A stretch of DNA of 64,000 bases. It comes from Candidatus Omnitrophota bacterium (GTDB taxonomy: Bacteria > Hinthialibacterota > Hinthialibacteria > Hinthialibacterales > JAKPRU01). The stretch covers positions 39,939 through 103,938 of the forward strand of contig JAKQSI010000114.1 of the NCBI GenBank assembly GCA_029570205.1, given 5' to 3'. Under the pieces are notes generated by a model, which was given only the letters and a program-made list of their open reading frames with translations, did no database searches and was not told where the DNA came from. The translations under genes and the position numbers were made by a program. Shown one piece after another: positions 19,074 through 26,806 of the stretch. Within the stretch, counting starts at the first letter, position 1, and each line of letters starts with the position of its first letter.

Positions 19074-19102
19074 TTGACGGAAACTCCCACAAAGATCATA
19101 AT
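19074..19102 (+). promoter_or_regulatory. Sigma-70-type promoter for the URO-D-like gene
   Basis: TTGACG at 19074-19079, a 17-base spacer and CATAAT at 19097-19102, about 60 bases before the coding start. It lies in the 465-base gap between divergent genes (18706-19170); the rest of that gap shows no other clear element. Confidence 0.6.
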
Positions 19103-19170
19103 CTGCCGTTTTTTATCCACAAAACTCAGATCAAACCATCCGAATAAACCGGGGGATAAGTACGTACAAT

Positions 19171-20271
19171 ATGAAAATCAATTTTCGCGATGAAATGCGG
19201 AAAATTTTTTCGGGCGATCCATCGGCAAAAGTAGTCTGGCAGCCGAGAATCGAGCATTGGTTCAACATGAATCAAAAGAGGGGAACATTGCCGGCACAAT
19301 TTCGAAATGCAACGGTCTACGATGTCTTTGAAAGATTGAATGCCTCCATTCGCTATCTGCCGAGCTGGGCTCCCGTGAATGATGTCTATGATTCAGACAT
19401 CCGCTATACCTCCGAAGAGACCCCGGAAAGCATTATTCAGACGTGGAAAACCCCGGTGGGGGAAGTTCGTCGAGTGGACCGCAAGACCATTGATTCGTTT
19501 TTGCCACGTGAATATCCCCTTAAAAATCCGGATGATCTCCGTGTGATTGAGTATGTTATTGAGGGAACCGAGTACAAGGCGGATGTCGATTTCTATATTT
19601 CGGAGCAGACGAAATTCGCGGATTGGGCCGTGCCCACCGCTTTGATGCCGCGTGTCAACCTGATGCGGATTTTTCTTGAATTTTCCGGATTTGAGCAAGG
19701 GATTTATTTCCTGCATGACCGCCCGGAAGATATTCGTGGGCTTGTTCGGTTAATCGATCAGGCGGATCTGCGATATTGCCGGGAACTGCTCAAGGTTCCG
19801 GCGGAATTCATCAATTACGGCGACAACGTCCACTGCGACATGTTGCCGCCGCCTTTGCTGAAAGAATACGTTATGCCCTCCTATCATCAACGCAACGAGA
19901 TCTTTCATGCGGCGGGGAAGTTCACGTACTCCCACTGGGATGGGGATGTCCGAACCATCCTGCCTTACGCCCGCGAAACCGGGATGGATGGCCTGGAGGC
20001 GATTACTTTTAAACCGATGGGTGACGCTACCTATGAAATGGTGGAACAATATATGGGTGCAGACCTGGTGCTGGTCGACGGAATCTGCGCGATCTCGTTT
20101 CTCCCGAATGTGTCCATGGAGGAATTCGAAAGAGAGGTACGAGAGCTGGTAGAACGCCTTCACCCTCACCTGGTGCTGGGCATTTCCGACGAAGCCCCTC
20201 CGGATTCCGAGTTCCACAAATTGGAACGGGTGTCCGAAATTGTGGAGGAATACAATCGGGCAGATTCCTGA
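19171..20271 (+). CDS. Uroporphyrinogen-decarboxylase-like (URO-D/MtaA superfamily) protein
   Basis: 366 residues with the TIM-barrel landmarks of the URO-D superfamily: YGDNVHCDMLPPPLLKEYVMPSY (about 210-232), the strand SHWDGDVRTILPYARETGMDGLEAI (about 253-277) and a late VDGICAISFLP. The invariant N-terminal arginine pattern of true HemE is not seen, and no other haem genes are nearby. It is therefore more likely a relative of corrinoid-protein methyltransferases of the MtaA/CmuA type, or a glycan-catabolism-associated member often found beside Gfo/Idh genes in such bacteria. It is probably cytoplasmic, as there is no signal peptide. The substrate is unknown. The divergent Gfo/Idh/MocA gene at 17587-18705 may belong to the same pathway. 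Confidence 0.75.
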   Translation: MKINFRDEMRKIFSGDPSAKVVWQPRIEHWFNMNQKRGTLPAQFRNATVYDVFERLNASIRYLPSWAPVNDVYDSDIRYTSEETPESIIQTWKTPVGEVRRVDRKTIDSFLPREYPLKNPDDLRVIEYVIEGTEYKADVDFYISEQTKFADWAVPTALMPRVNLMRIFLEFSGFEQGIYFLHDRPEDIRGLVRLIDQADLRYCRELLKVPAEFINYGDNVHCDMLPPPLLKEYVMPSYHQRNEIFHAAGKFTYSHWDGDVRTILPYARETGMDGLEAITFKPMGDATYEMVEQYMGADLVLVDGICAISFLPNVSMEEFEREVRELVERLHPHLVLGISDEAPPDSEFHKLERVSEIVEEYNRADS

Positions 20272-20273
20272 AG

Positions 20274-20292
20274 GGACCCGTGTTCAGGGTCC
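20274..20292 (+). terminator. Weak hairpin after the URO-D-like gene
   Basis: GGACCC and GGGTCC form a six-pair stem with a seven-base loop, two bases after the stop. There is no T-run, so termination would be inefficient. Confidence 0.35.
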
Positions 20293-20296
20293 ACAC

Positions 20297-20326
20297 TTGA
20301 CCGGAATCCAGTCGCATGGGTATCCT
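20297..20326 (+). promoter_or_regulatory. Promoter candidate for rplU
   Basis: TTGACC at 20297-20302, an 18-base spacer and TATCCT at 20321-20326, about 50 bases before the rplU ATG. Confidence 0.45.
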
Positions 20327-20377
20327 GCTTATTCTGACAATTTTCCGATGCTCAACCCGAGTGGTTTGGAGGCTTCT

Positions 20378-20695
20378 ATGTACGCCATCATTGAAACCGG
20401 CGGCAAGCAATATCGTGTTCGGCCGGGAGACGAGATTCATGTCGAGAAAATCCCTGCGGATGTCGGCGAGACTGTGGAACTGGACCGGGTGCTGATGTAT
20501 GCCGATGAGGAACGTCTCGCTGTCGGTACACCTACTGTCACTAATATCAAAGTTAAAGGGCATGTTGTTACCCAGGGTCTCGGTCCCAAGGTTGTGATTT
20601 TCAAGATGAAGAAACGCAAGAATTACCGGCGGAAAAAGGGACATCGACAGCCGTTCACCGTACTGAGAATCGACGAAATCGCGGTGGAAAACTAA
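20378..20695 (+). CDS. rplU: Ribosomal protein bL21
   Basis: 105 residues beginning MYAIIETGGKQYRV, the signature of L21, with KMKKRKNYRRKKGHRQ near the end that binds 23S rRNA. The ATG at 20378 is preceded by TTTGGAGG, seven bases away; the longer frame to 20240 has no support. In most bacteria rplU is followed by rpmA (bL27) and then obgE. Here only an 85-base spacer with a long hairpin separates rplU from obgE, so bL27 must be encoded elsewhere. Length and key residues are normal. Confidence 0.97.
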   Translation: MYAIIETGGKQYRVRPGDEIHVEKIPADVGETVELDRVLMYADEERLAVGTPTVTNIKVKGHVVTQGLGPKVVIFKMKKRKNYRRKKGHRQPFTVLRIDEIAVEN

Positions 20696-20722
20696 GTCCC
20701 ACCGTATTTGACATAGTCCTTC

Positions 20723-20759
20723 AACGGGGGAGAATGTCATTTTGACAGACTCCCCCGTT
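20723..20759. terminator. Extended two-part hairpin between rplU and obgE
   Basis: AACGGGGGAG and CTCCCCCGTT form a ten-pair outer stem. After a two-base mismatch, TGTCA and TGACA form an inner five-pair stem around TTT. It ends 21 bases before the obgE ATG and is followed by CCTTATTTC. It may be an attenuator or an mRNA-processing or protein-binding site, not only a terminator. Confidence 0.65.
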
Positions 20760-20780
20760 CCTTATTTCGGGAGGATTCGG

Positions 20781-21845
20781 ATGTGTCCAGGCCAGACGGA
20801 TTTCATTGATCGAGTAGTTATTCGGGTCAAAGCAGGTGATGGAGGGAACGGGTGCATCTCGTTCCATCGGGAGAAATTCGTGCCACGCGGCGGACCTGAT
20901 GGCGGCGATGGCGGCGACGGCGGGAGTATTATTTTCAAGGTCCATCCAGGCAGGAATACCCTGGAATCTCTGGCCTCTAAACCCTTCTACCGCGCCGAGG
21001 ATGGAGGTCATGGCGATAAAAACGACCGACACGGGCGTTCCGGCAAAGACATGATTCTGTTCGTCCCTCCGGGCACGGTGGTCCGTAACTATGAAACGCA
21101 GGAATTGCTTGTGGATATGGAAGATACGGACGGAACAGCGGTTGTAGCGAAAGGGGGACGCGGGGGACGGGGGAACGCCCGATTCGCTACTCCATCGCGG
21201 CAGGTTCCCCGATTCGCGGAGCCGGGAACTCCGGGTGAGGAATTCAAACTCCTGGTTGAACTCAAAACTGTGGCGCACGTCGGCCTGGTCGGCTTGCCGA
21301 ACGCAGGAAAATCGACCCTGCTGGCTGCCATGACCGCCGCCCGTCCCCGAATCGCCTCTTATCCCTTCACCACACGGCATCCCATCCTGGGAACCATCCC
21401 GATCTCCGATGGAACCGGTCTCGTTGTTGCCGATATACCCGGTATCATCCAGGGCGCAAGCGAGGGTCTCGGTTTGGGGCTGGATTTTCTCCGGCATATT
21501 GAGCGGACTCGAATGCTTGTGTTTGTGTTGGAACTCTCACCGACCGACCCCTCATTTCCCGCCGTCACTTATCAGCAGCTTCTCGCGGAGATTCGTGCCT
21601 ATGATCCCGAAATTCTCTCGAGACCGGCTTTGATTGCTCTGAATAAGCTGGACCTCCTTCAAAAGGGAGATCTGGAGATTATTCTGGAGGAGTTCATTCG
21701 ACAAACCGGGGTGGAACAAGATCGAATCCACGCCATCTCGGCCCTCCATGGTCTGAATGTTCCTCATTTGCGGGAAGCCTTGATTCGACTTTCAGGCGCT
21801 CTCACGCAGGACCAGGCTGCACGCGATGAGGCGCGGCTCTTCTGA
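20781..21845 (+). CDS. obgE: Obg family GTPase
   Basis: 354 residues. The ATG at 20781 follows GGGAGG by five bases; an upstream TTG at 20742 lies inside the hairpin and was rejected. Residues 1-157 form the glycine-rich Obg fold (GDGGNGCISFHREKF, GGDGGDGG). The G domain has G1 GLPNAGKST, G3 DIPG in VVADIPGII and G4 NKLD. The protein stops after the G domain, so the C-terminal OCT domain found in some relatives is absent. Obg binds the 50S subunit and couples ribosome maturation to GTP/ppGpp levels. The coding end overlaps the convergent LacI-type gene by 54 bases, which is unusual and leaves no room for a terminator between them. Confidence 0.96.
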   Translation: MCPGQTDFIDRVVIRVKAGDGGNGCISFHREKFVPRGGPDGGDGGDGGSIIFKVHPGRNTLESLASKPFYRAEDGGHGDKNDRHGRSGKDMILFVPPGTVVRNYETQELLVDMEDTDGTAVVAKGGRGGRGNARFATPSRQVPRFAEPGTPGEEFKLLVELKTVAHVGLVGLPNAGKSTLLAAMTAARPRIASYPFTTRHPILGTIPISDGTGLVVADIPGIIQGASEGLGLGLDFLRHIERTRMLVFVLELSPTDPSFPAVTYQQLLAEIRAYDPEILSRPALIALNKLDLLQKGDLEIILEEFIRQTGVEQDRIHAISALHGLNVPHLREALIRLSGALTQDQAARDEARLF

Positions 21846-22805
21846 CAGGGCATGACCGCTCATGCCTTGCAGAAGATGCTCGACCGCTTCCTGCCCGATT
21901 CTCTCGGCATCCCGACGGACAGTCGATAGCGCGGGTGAAACGCAGCCCGAAGGCCAGAGATCATCGAATCCCATAATCGCCAGTTGGCGGGGCACGGAAA
22001 TTCCGGAATCGGATGCGGCCTTTAGAAGACGAATCGCAAGATAATCCGTTCCGGCGAAAATCGCCGTAACCGGTTCGGACCTTTGTGTGCAACGTTCAAC
22101 CACTTCCTGTGGGTGAAAGTCCTGACCGACCAGGTTCATTGTCCACTCAGGATCGCAGGACAGGTTTCTCTGCTGAAATGCCTCCTGATAACCGAGATGA
22201 CGATTTTGAACAGGCGGTTGTGTGAGATCGCCGACAAAAACAATTCGAGTATGACCCGAATCAAGCAAGTGCAAGATGGCGGCAGACGCTCCCTGTCGAT
22301 CATCCGTCGCAACGTGTGCGGCTTTTCCGTGTGGGACAGATGAATTGATGAAAACCACACGATCATGCTCCTGGCTGCAAAGCCGATCCCAGTGTTCATC
22401 CACGTCCATACAACAGACCAGCAACCCGTCCGCCCGGCCGCTGCGAAGCAGATTCCTTGCTATACATGCCGGATTTCCCTCCGGTTTCAGGGGTGGGATC
22501 AGGACGTGATACCCGTATGCCAATAAGGTTGTGGCGACCGCCTGGTATATCTCAACCAAATCCCAATCTCGCAATCCACCCTCAGGACATACAAACCCGA
22601 CAGTACGGCTCTTGCCTGAAGCGAGGCTGGTTGCCAGAAAATGCGGACAATAATCCAGTTCTTTCACCGCTGTCAAAACCCTTTGCCGCGTCTCTTCGCT
22701 GATTGGAATAGATGTGCCTTCGTGGAGATTTCGGAGTACCCTGGATACCGTTGCGCGAGACACGCCTGCCTGGCGTGCCACGTCTTCCATGGTTATATTA
22801 CCCAT
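21792..22805 (-). CDS. LacI-family transcriptional regulator
   Basis: 337 residues from MGNITMEDVARQAGVS at 22805. The HTH and hinge region (TMEDVARQAGVSRATVSRVL) sit at residues 5-24, and the first 60 residues include the usual hinge helix. A periplasmic-binding-protein-like effector domain follows (VGFVCPEGG, ADGLLVCCMD, IMGFDDLWP). The frame to 22922 adds 39 residues without homology and was rejected, although GGGGTG is only a weak ribosome site for the chosen start. It probably binds a sugar and represses catabolic genes. Its target may be the divergent or nearby carbohydrate genes, but no clear operator palindrome was found. The 3' end overlaps obgE. Confidence 0.9.
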   Translation of the reverse strand: MGNITMEDVARQAGVSRATVSRVLRNLHEGTSIPISEETRQRVLTAVKELDYCPHFLATSLASGKSRTVGFVCPEGGLRDWDLVEIYQAVATTLLAYGYHVLIPPLKPEGNPACIARNLLRSGRADGLLVCCMDVDEHWDRLCSQEHDRVVFINSSVPHGKAAHVATDDRQGASAAILHLLDSGHTRIVFVGDLTQPPVQNRHLGYQEAFQQRNLSCDPEWTMNLVGQDFHPQEVVERCTQRSEPVTAIFAGTDYLAIRLLKAASDSGISVPRQLAIMGFDDLWPSGCVSPALSTVRRDAERIGQEAVEHLLQGMSGHALSEEPRLIACSLVLRESA

Positions 22806-22881
22806 TCTGACTGCACCCCATGTGTTTGAGACTGAGTGACCGGTGGGGGACCCCTTCACCCTCCGGCCAGGATTAATCAGA

Positions 22882-22910
22882 ACCGTAGGCTTCCTCTCAG
22901 CCCATGTCAA
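22882..22910 (-). promoter_or_regulatory. Promoter candidate for the LacI-type gene
   Basis: On the minus strand a perfect TTGACA (22905-22910), a 17-base spacer and TACGGT (22882-22887). An inverted CCCAT/ATGGG pair flanks the -35 region and might be an operator half-site pair. The remaining gap to 23059 shows nothing else clear. Confidence 0.45.
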
Positions 22911-23059
22911 GAATGGGGTCATGTTTCGTTACATTTCCCCAAAAACTCTTTATTGATTCCTCCACAATTAATGTCCTGTCTTGCCCCAATGGAAAAAGAC
23001 AATGTTTCAGGAATGTACGAACGAGGATTTGTTTTTATTGAAGTTGCAGCGCATTTTCG

Positions 23060-23089
23060 TTGACAAAAGGAGGATGGATTCTCTATAAT
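23060..23089 (+). promoter_or_regulatory. Near-consensus sigma-70 promoter for the sugar transferase
   Basis: TTGACA at 23060-23065, an 18-base spacer and a perfect TATAAT at 23084-23089. The leader to the ATG at 23279 would be about 180 bases, long enough for regulation, with no conserved riboswitch recognised. Confidence 0.75.
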
Positions 23090-23278
23090 CAACCCGATGA
23101 TGGTTCAGTTGCCCGAAAGATGCGACACCGGGGAAAGCGGTATGACCGGTCGAGGTTTTCTTTGCGGGTGTATGGGATTTGACATTTCACGGAGGCGGCA
23201 ATAGACTTGGAAACCGGCGTTCGCAGTGGAAGGATTTGCGCGTAAGGCGAACGCCTGGAAGGAGTGGAGGAGTTTTGC

Positions 23279-24679
23279 ATGAAGCCGAAAAGAGACCGTT
23301 ATGTTCTTCCGCTGCTGATTCTATTCCTGGCGGATTCCATCGGTTTCGTATCGGGAATGATGGGAGCGTTTGCGATCCGGTTTTCTTATCCGGTTACGAC
23401 CCTCTTCCCGCCTGTCGATTATCCCAGCGCCTGGTTGTACCTGAAGCTGGGTCTGTTTATAGCCCTGGTTGGGGTGGTTTGCTTTGACCGTTTTGGGATT
23501 TATGCGTACCGGTATGGGTTGAAACGCTCGGTTAGTGTAACGGGATTCCTGGTTGCGGTGATCGTGACCTATGTGTTTGTGATGGCCGCGCTGTTCAATT
23601 ATCGCGGGGTGTCGTTTTCCCGTATGACCGTGGCTTTTTCGGTTCCCTTAACGGTGTTCATGCTTGTCAGCATCAATTTGCTCTGTCAGAAGGCTTACGA
23701 GTTGTTGATTCGGCAGGGAATCGGGTTTACACGGACAGTGCTTCTGGGAGATTTGGATTCCTGTCAGATGGTGCTGGATCGGCTTTACACCAATCGCGGC
23801 TCCGAATACCAGGTGGCCGGGATCATCCGGACCGGACCGGAAGAGGCGGAGAATTCCGGTGCGCCGCTGCTTGGAAAACTCTCCGATTTAGACAGGATTC
23901 TGAAGGAACACTCCATTGAGCATCTCCTGATTGCGCTTCCCGAAAAAGACAGCGACACCGCATTGCGTGTCATCCGGAAATGCAAGAGTCGCGGGATTCG
24001 ATTTCAGGTCCTGCCGGAGATTTTCGATGCATTGAGCCTGAAAATGGATATTGAGGAATTGGGGTATGTGCCGACCATCTCGTTGGGAGAGACGCCGTTG
24101 CAGGGCGGCGCACGATTTGTGAAACGAGGGATCGATGTCATCCTGGCTTCGGTTATGCTGATTGTCGCCTCGCCGATCATGGCCATCATCGCCGCGCTGA
24201 TCCGTCTGGACTCGAAAGGGAGCATCCTTTTTGTTCAACAGCGAATCGGCAATGATGGGCGGGTATTCAACATGTTTAAGTTCCGATCCATGATTCAGGA
24301 TGCCGAAGCGGGAACCGGCCCGGTTTGGGCCACTTCCGAGGACCCCCGGCAAACCCGTGTCGGGAAGTGGATTCGGCAGTACAGCCTGGATGAACTCCCG
24401 CAGTTGTTCAATGTTCTGGTGGGCGATATGAGCATTGTCGGGCCGCGTCCGGAGCGAGCGTTTTTTGTCAACAAGTTCAAGGAATCCGTTCCGAAATATA
24501 TGCGACGTCACATGGTGAAATCGGGGATCACCGGATGGGCGCAGGTCAACGGTCTGCGGGGAGATACCTCAGTGGAAGAACGGACCCGTTACGATATCTA
24601 TTACATCGAAAACTGGTCCCTGCTGCTCGATCTGCGGATTCTTTTGCGTACGCTCCTCGCATTCAAGAACGCTCATTGA
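23279..24679 (+). CDS. Undecaprenyl-phosphate sugar phosphotransferase (WbaP/ExoY type)
   Basis: 466 residues. The ATG at 23279 follows GGAGTGGAGGAG; a GTG five codons earlier is less likely. Four or five N-terminal helices (10-130) precede a CoA-binding-like Rossmann region ([10 protein letters not shown], about 150-250). A C-terminal bacterial sugar-transferase domain follows, with [18 protein letters not shown] (about 280), [43 protein letters not shown] and [12 protein letters not shown]. These are the motifs of the polyisoprenyl-phosphate hexose-1-phosphate transferases, which start assembly of exopolysaccharide or O-antigen repeats at the inner membrane. The donor sugar cannot be read from sequence. 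It heads a glycan block with the next three genes. Confidence 0.93.
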   Translation: MKPKRDRYVLPLLILFLADSIGFVSGMMGAFAIRFSYPVTTLFPPVDYPSAWLYLKLGLFIALVGVVCFDRFGIYAYRYGLKRSVSVTGFLVAVIVTYVFVMAALFNYRGVSFSRMTVAFSVPLTVFMLVSINLLCQKAYELLIRQGIGFTRTVLLGDLDSCQMVLDRLYTNRGSEYQVAGIIRTGPEEAENSGAPLLGKLSDLDRILKEHSIEHLLIALPEKDSDTALRVIRKCKSRGIRFQVLPEIFDALSLKMDIEELGYVPTISLGETPLQGGARFVKRGIDVILASVMLIVASPIMAIIAALIRLDSKGSILFVQQRIGNDGRVFNMFKFRSMIQDAEAGTGPVWATSEDPRQTRVGKWIRQYSLDELPQLFNVLVGDMSIVGPRPERAFFVNKFKESVPKYMRRHMVKSGITGWAQVNGLRGDTSVEERTRYDIYYIENWSLLLDLRILLRTLLAFKNAH

Positions 24680-24915
24680 TGCAGTTCGGGACAATGGATT
24701 GAGCCGCCCAATCCGCGCCCTGCAGGGATCTCTCGAAGTCTTCCCGGTCATTCTCTCTCCCTCCGGGAGGATTATCATTGAGTCAGCGGCTTGAAAAAGC
24801 GGATTTCCTCCTGTCTTCTCCAATCCGCCGCCTGCTGTCAATCGACCTTCTCAATTATCCGGGCAGAGGATAGAGTTTTTTTGCGTTGAAAAATTCTGCC
24901 GGATGATTGAGAACT

Positions 24916-26778
24916 GTGGAGCTGTACGAAAAGAATTTGCAAATCCTGTTGCGGCGATTTCCCGTTCTGGCCCGGCGACTTCAGCGGGAGCCGGATGATC
25001 CCCACATTCGCGCGGTTTTGGATACGGGAACGGTTCCGAATGCCGCGCTCTTTCGAGGGGGAAAAGGTCATTTGCTTCACCCCCCGGATGATCCCGTCGG
25101 ACATGCACGCAAAATTATCGAGAGTTCCGATCAAGCCCGTGTATCCTGGAACCTCTGCATCTTCGGTATCGGGATGGGATATCTCCCGCTTCTTCTGTCG
25201 CAAAGGGAGCCGAATCCTCCTCACCAGATGCTGCTCCTGGACCCATCGGTCCATTTGTTTCGCCTGGCATGTCAATATGTGGACCTGGAGCCGCTACTCG
25301 ATGCACCCGGCGTTCATTTCCTGATCGGGCATGTATCCTCCGGAGAGATCGAACAGGTTCTCTATGCGAAGCGCTGGGAGCTGATTGCGAACGAAATGGG
25401 GGCGCTGGTGAACCCGGCGACAGCGGAGCTGTTTCCGGACTGGATGAAACGTATGAGGTCTTTATTGGACCTCTCCTGGCAACGCTTGAAGGGATCTATG
25501 ACCACGGTGTTGCTTGACGGTCCGCGAATTACGGGAAATCTGGCTCAAAACCTCCCGAAATACGCGGACACTCCGGGGATCGGACCGGGGTGCGGACTCC
25601 TGAAAGGCAAACCGGCGATCATCGTTGCCGCCGGTCCTTCTCTCAAACGGAATCTGAGAGAATTGAAGAATCTCCGCAACCGTGCGCTAATCCTGGTTTG
25701 CGACACGGCGCTCGAACGGGTCCTGGCGGAGGGGATTCAGCCGCATTTCGTTGTTACGGTCGATCCGAGCGATCTAAACGAACGCCACTTTCCACAAACA
25801 GACTATTCCTCAACCGGTGTCTCGCTGATTTACGATATCTGTTGTCATCCCACGATCCCGGACCGATTCCCCGGATGTGCGCTTACCTATTCCGCGCGTC
25901 GTTCCCCGTTTTTTGAATGGCTGGATCGCTCCTGCGGTGGAAAGGGCATGATCCGTCCCGGACTCATGGTCTCTCAAACGGCCATGAACATCGCGGCATT
26001 CTGGGGATGCAGACCGATTATCCTGGTAGGCCAGGATCTGGCGCTTGATCCGCAGACCGGCGATACCCATTTCGATACCGCCGCGGTCCGCAGAACCGTC
26101 CGGTTTATCCGGGACGATCATCAACATGCAATGTATCCCTCAATCGATGGAGAAGAATACCGCAAGGAGCCTATCTTTTGGGTGAACGGCGTGCTGGGCG
26201 AACCCGTGCCGACCGTTCGCTATCTTTTGGATTACCTGCACGCCATGGAAGAAAATGTCGCCGTGCTGGGCGCTCCGGTAATCGATGCCACGGAAGGGGG
26301 CGCGCGGATTGCCGGTACAACGCCGGTAGCCCTGCAGGAGGCCATCTACCGCCATGCGGTCGAAAAGATCGACATCCAGGATTTTCGATCGACTCTGTTC
26401 AAATGCCCTCTGAAATCGGACCTCGCTCCGATACGTCGGGAGTTTGAAGGCAAGATCACCGCGCTAAAACAGGCCACGAAAGCTTTGTTTGATTGCATGG
26501 CGCGGGTCGATGATGCAGGGCTGTCCTGGTCTGCTGAAACCGCCAGCCTTATCGAAAGGACCTCGGAACAGCTGATGCGGGATGATATTCTCGAATTCTT
26601 TGTCGAGCAGGTTGCGGGATCGGCGCTGGTAGATGCTTTCCGCTGCAAGTCGGCGGAAATCCCGAATGAGAACAGACTGGATGAGATCCGTGTCCGCTGC
26701 GGACGTCTCAGCGATGCCTTGCAACACACGGAAACCCTGCTGAGCGATCTCGTCAAATCCCTTGGGACGCCGGAGTGA
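24916..26778 (+). CDS. MAF-like DUF115 protein, first of a pair
   Basis: 620 residues starting GTG at 24916; a TTG nine bases earlier is an equal alternative. The N-terminal 230 residues resemble the Rossmann-like region before DUF115 (CIFGIGMGYLPLLL, LLLDPSVHLFRL). The DUF115/MptE-like core is about 230-420, with KPAIIVAAGPSLKRNLRELKN, LVCDTALERVL, FVVTVDPSDLN and ILVGQDLAL. In flagellated bacteria these Maf proteins transfer nonulosonic acids (pseudaminic or legionaminic acid) to flagellin. The core is also related to 6-hydroxymethylpterin pyrophosphokinases. No flagellin gene is in this window, so glycosylation of another surface protein is likely. It is followed after 28 bases by a relative of similar size. 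Confidence 0.82.
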   Translation: MELYEKNLQILLRRFPVLARRLQREPDDPHIRAVLDTGTVPNAALFRGGKGHLLHPPDDPVGHARKIIESSDQARVSWNLCIFGIGMGYLPLLLSQREPNPPHQMLLLDPSVHLFRLACQYVDLEPLLDAPGVHFLIGHVSSGEIEQVLYAKRWELIANEMGALVNPATAELFPDWMKRMRSLLDLSWQRLKGSMTTVLLDGPRITGNLAQNLPKYADTPGIGPGCGLLKGKPAIIVAAGPSLKRNLRELKNLRNRALILVCDTALERVLAEGIQPHFVVTVDPSDLNERHFPQTDYSSTGVSLIYDICCHPTIPDRFPGCALTYSARRSPFFEWLDRSCGGKGMIRPGLMVSQTAMNIAAFWGCRPIILVGQDLALDPQTGDTHFDTAAVRRTVRFIRDDHQHAMYPSIDGEEYRKEPIFWVNGVLGEPVPTVRYLLDYLHAMEENVAVLGAPVIDATEGGARIAGTTPVALQEAIYRHAVEKIDIQDFRSTLFKCPLKSDLAPIRREFEGKITALKQATKALFDCMARVDDAGLSWSAETASLIERTSEQLMRDDILEFFVEQVAGSALVDAFRCKSAEIPNENRLDEIRVRCGRLSDALQHTETLLSDLVKSLGTPE

Positions 26779-26806
26779 TCGGCTCCACACTCGGACAACA
26801 ATAACC

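Noticed and set aside
23089-23280. Small frames in the leader of the sugar transferase, and a riboswitch idea for the long leader
   Set aside because: No conserved riboswitch core or plausible ribosome site was seen; the leader is only long.
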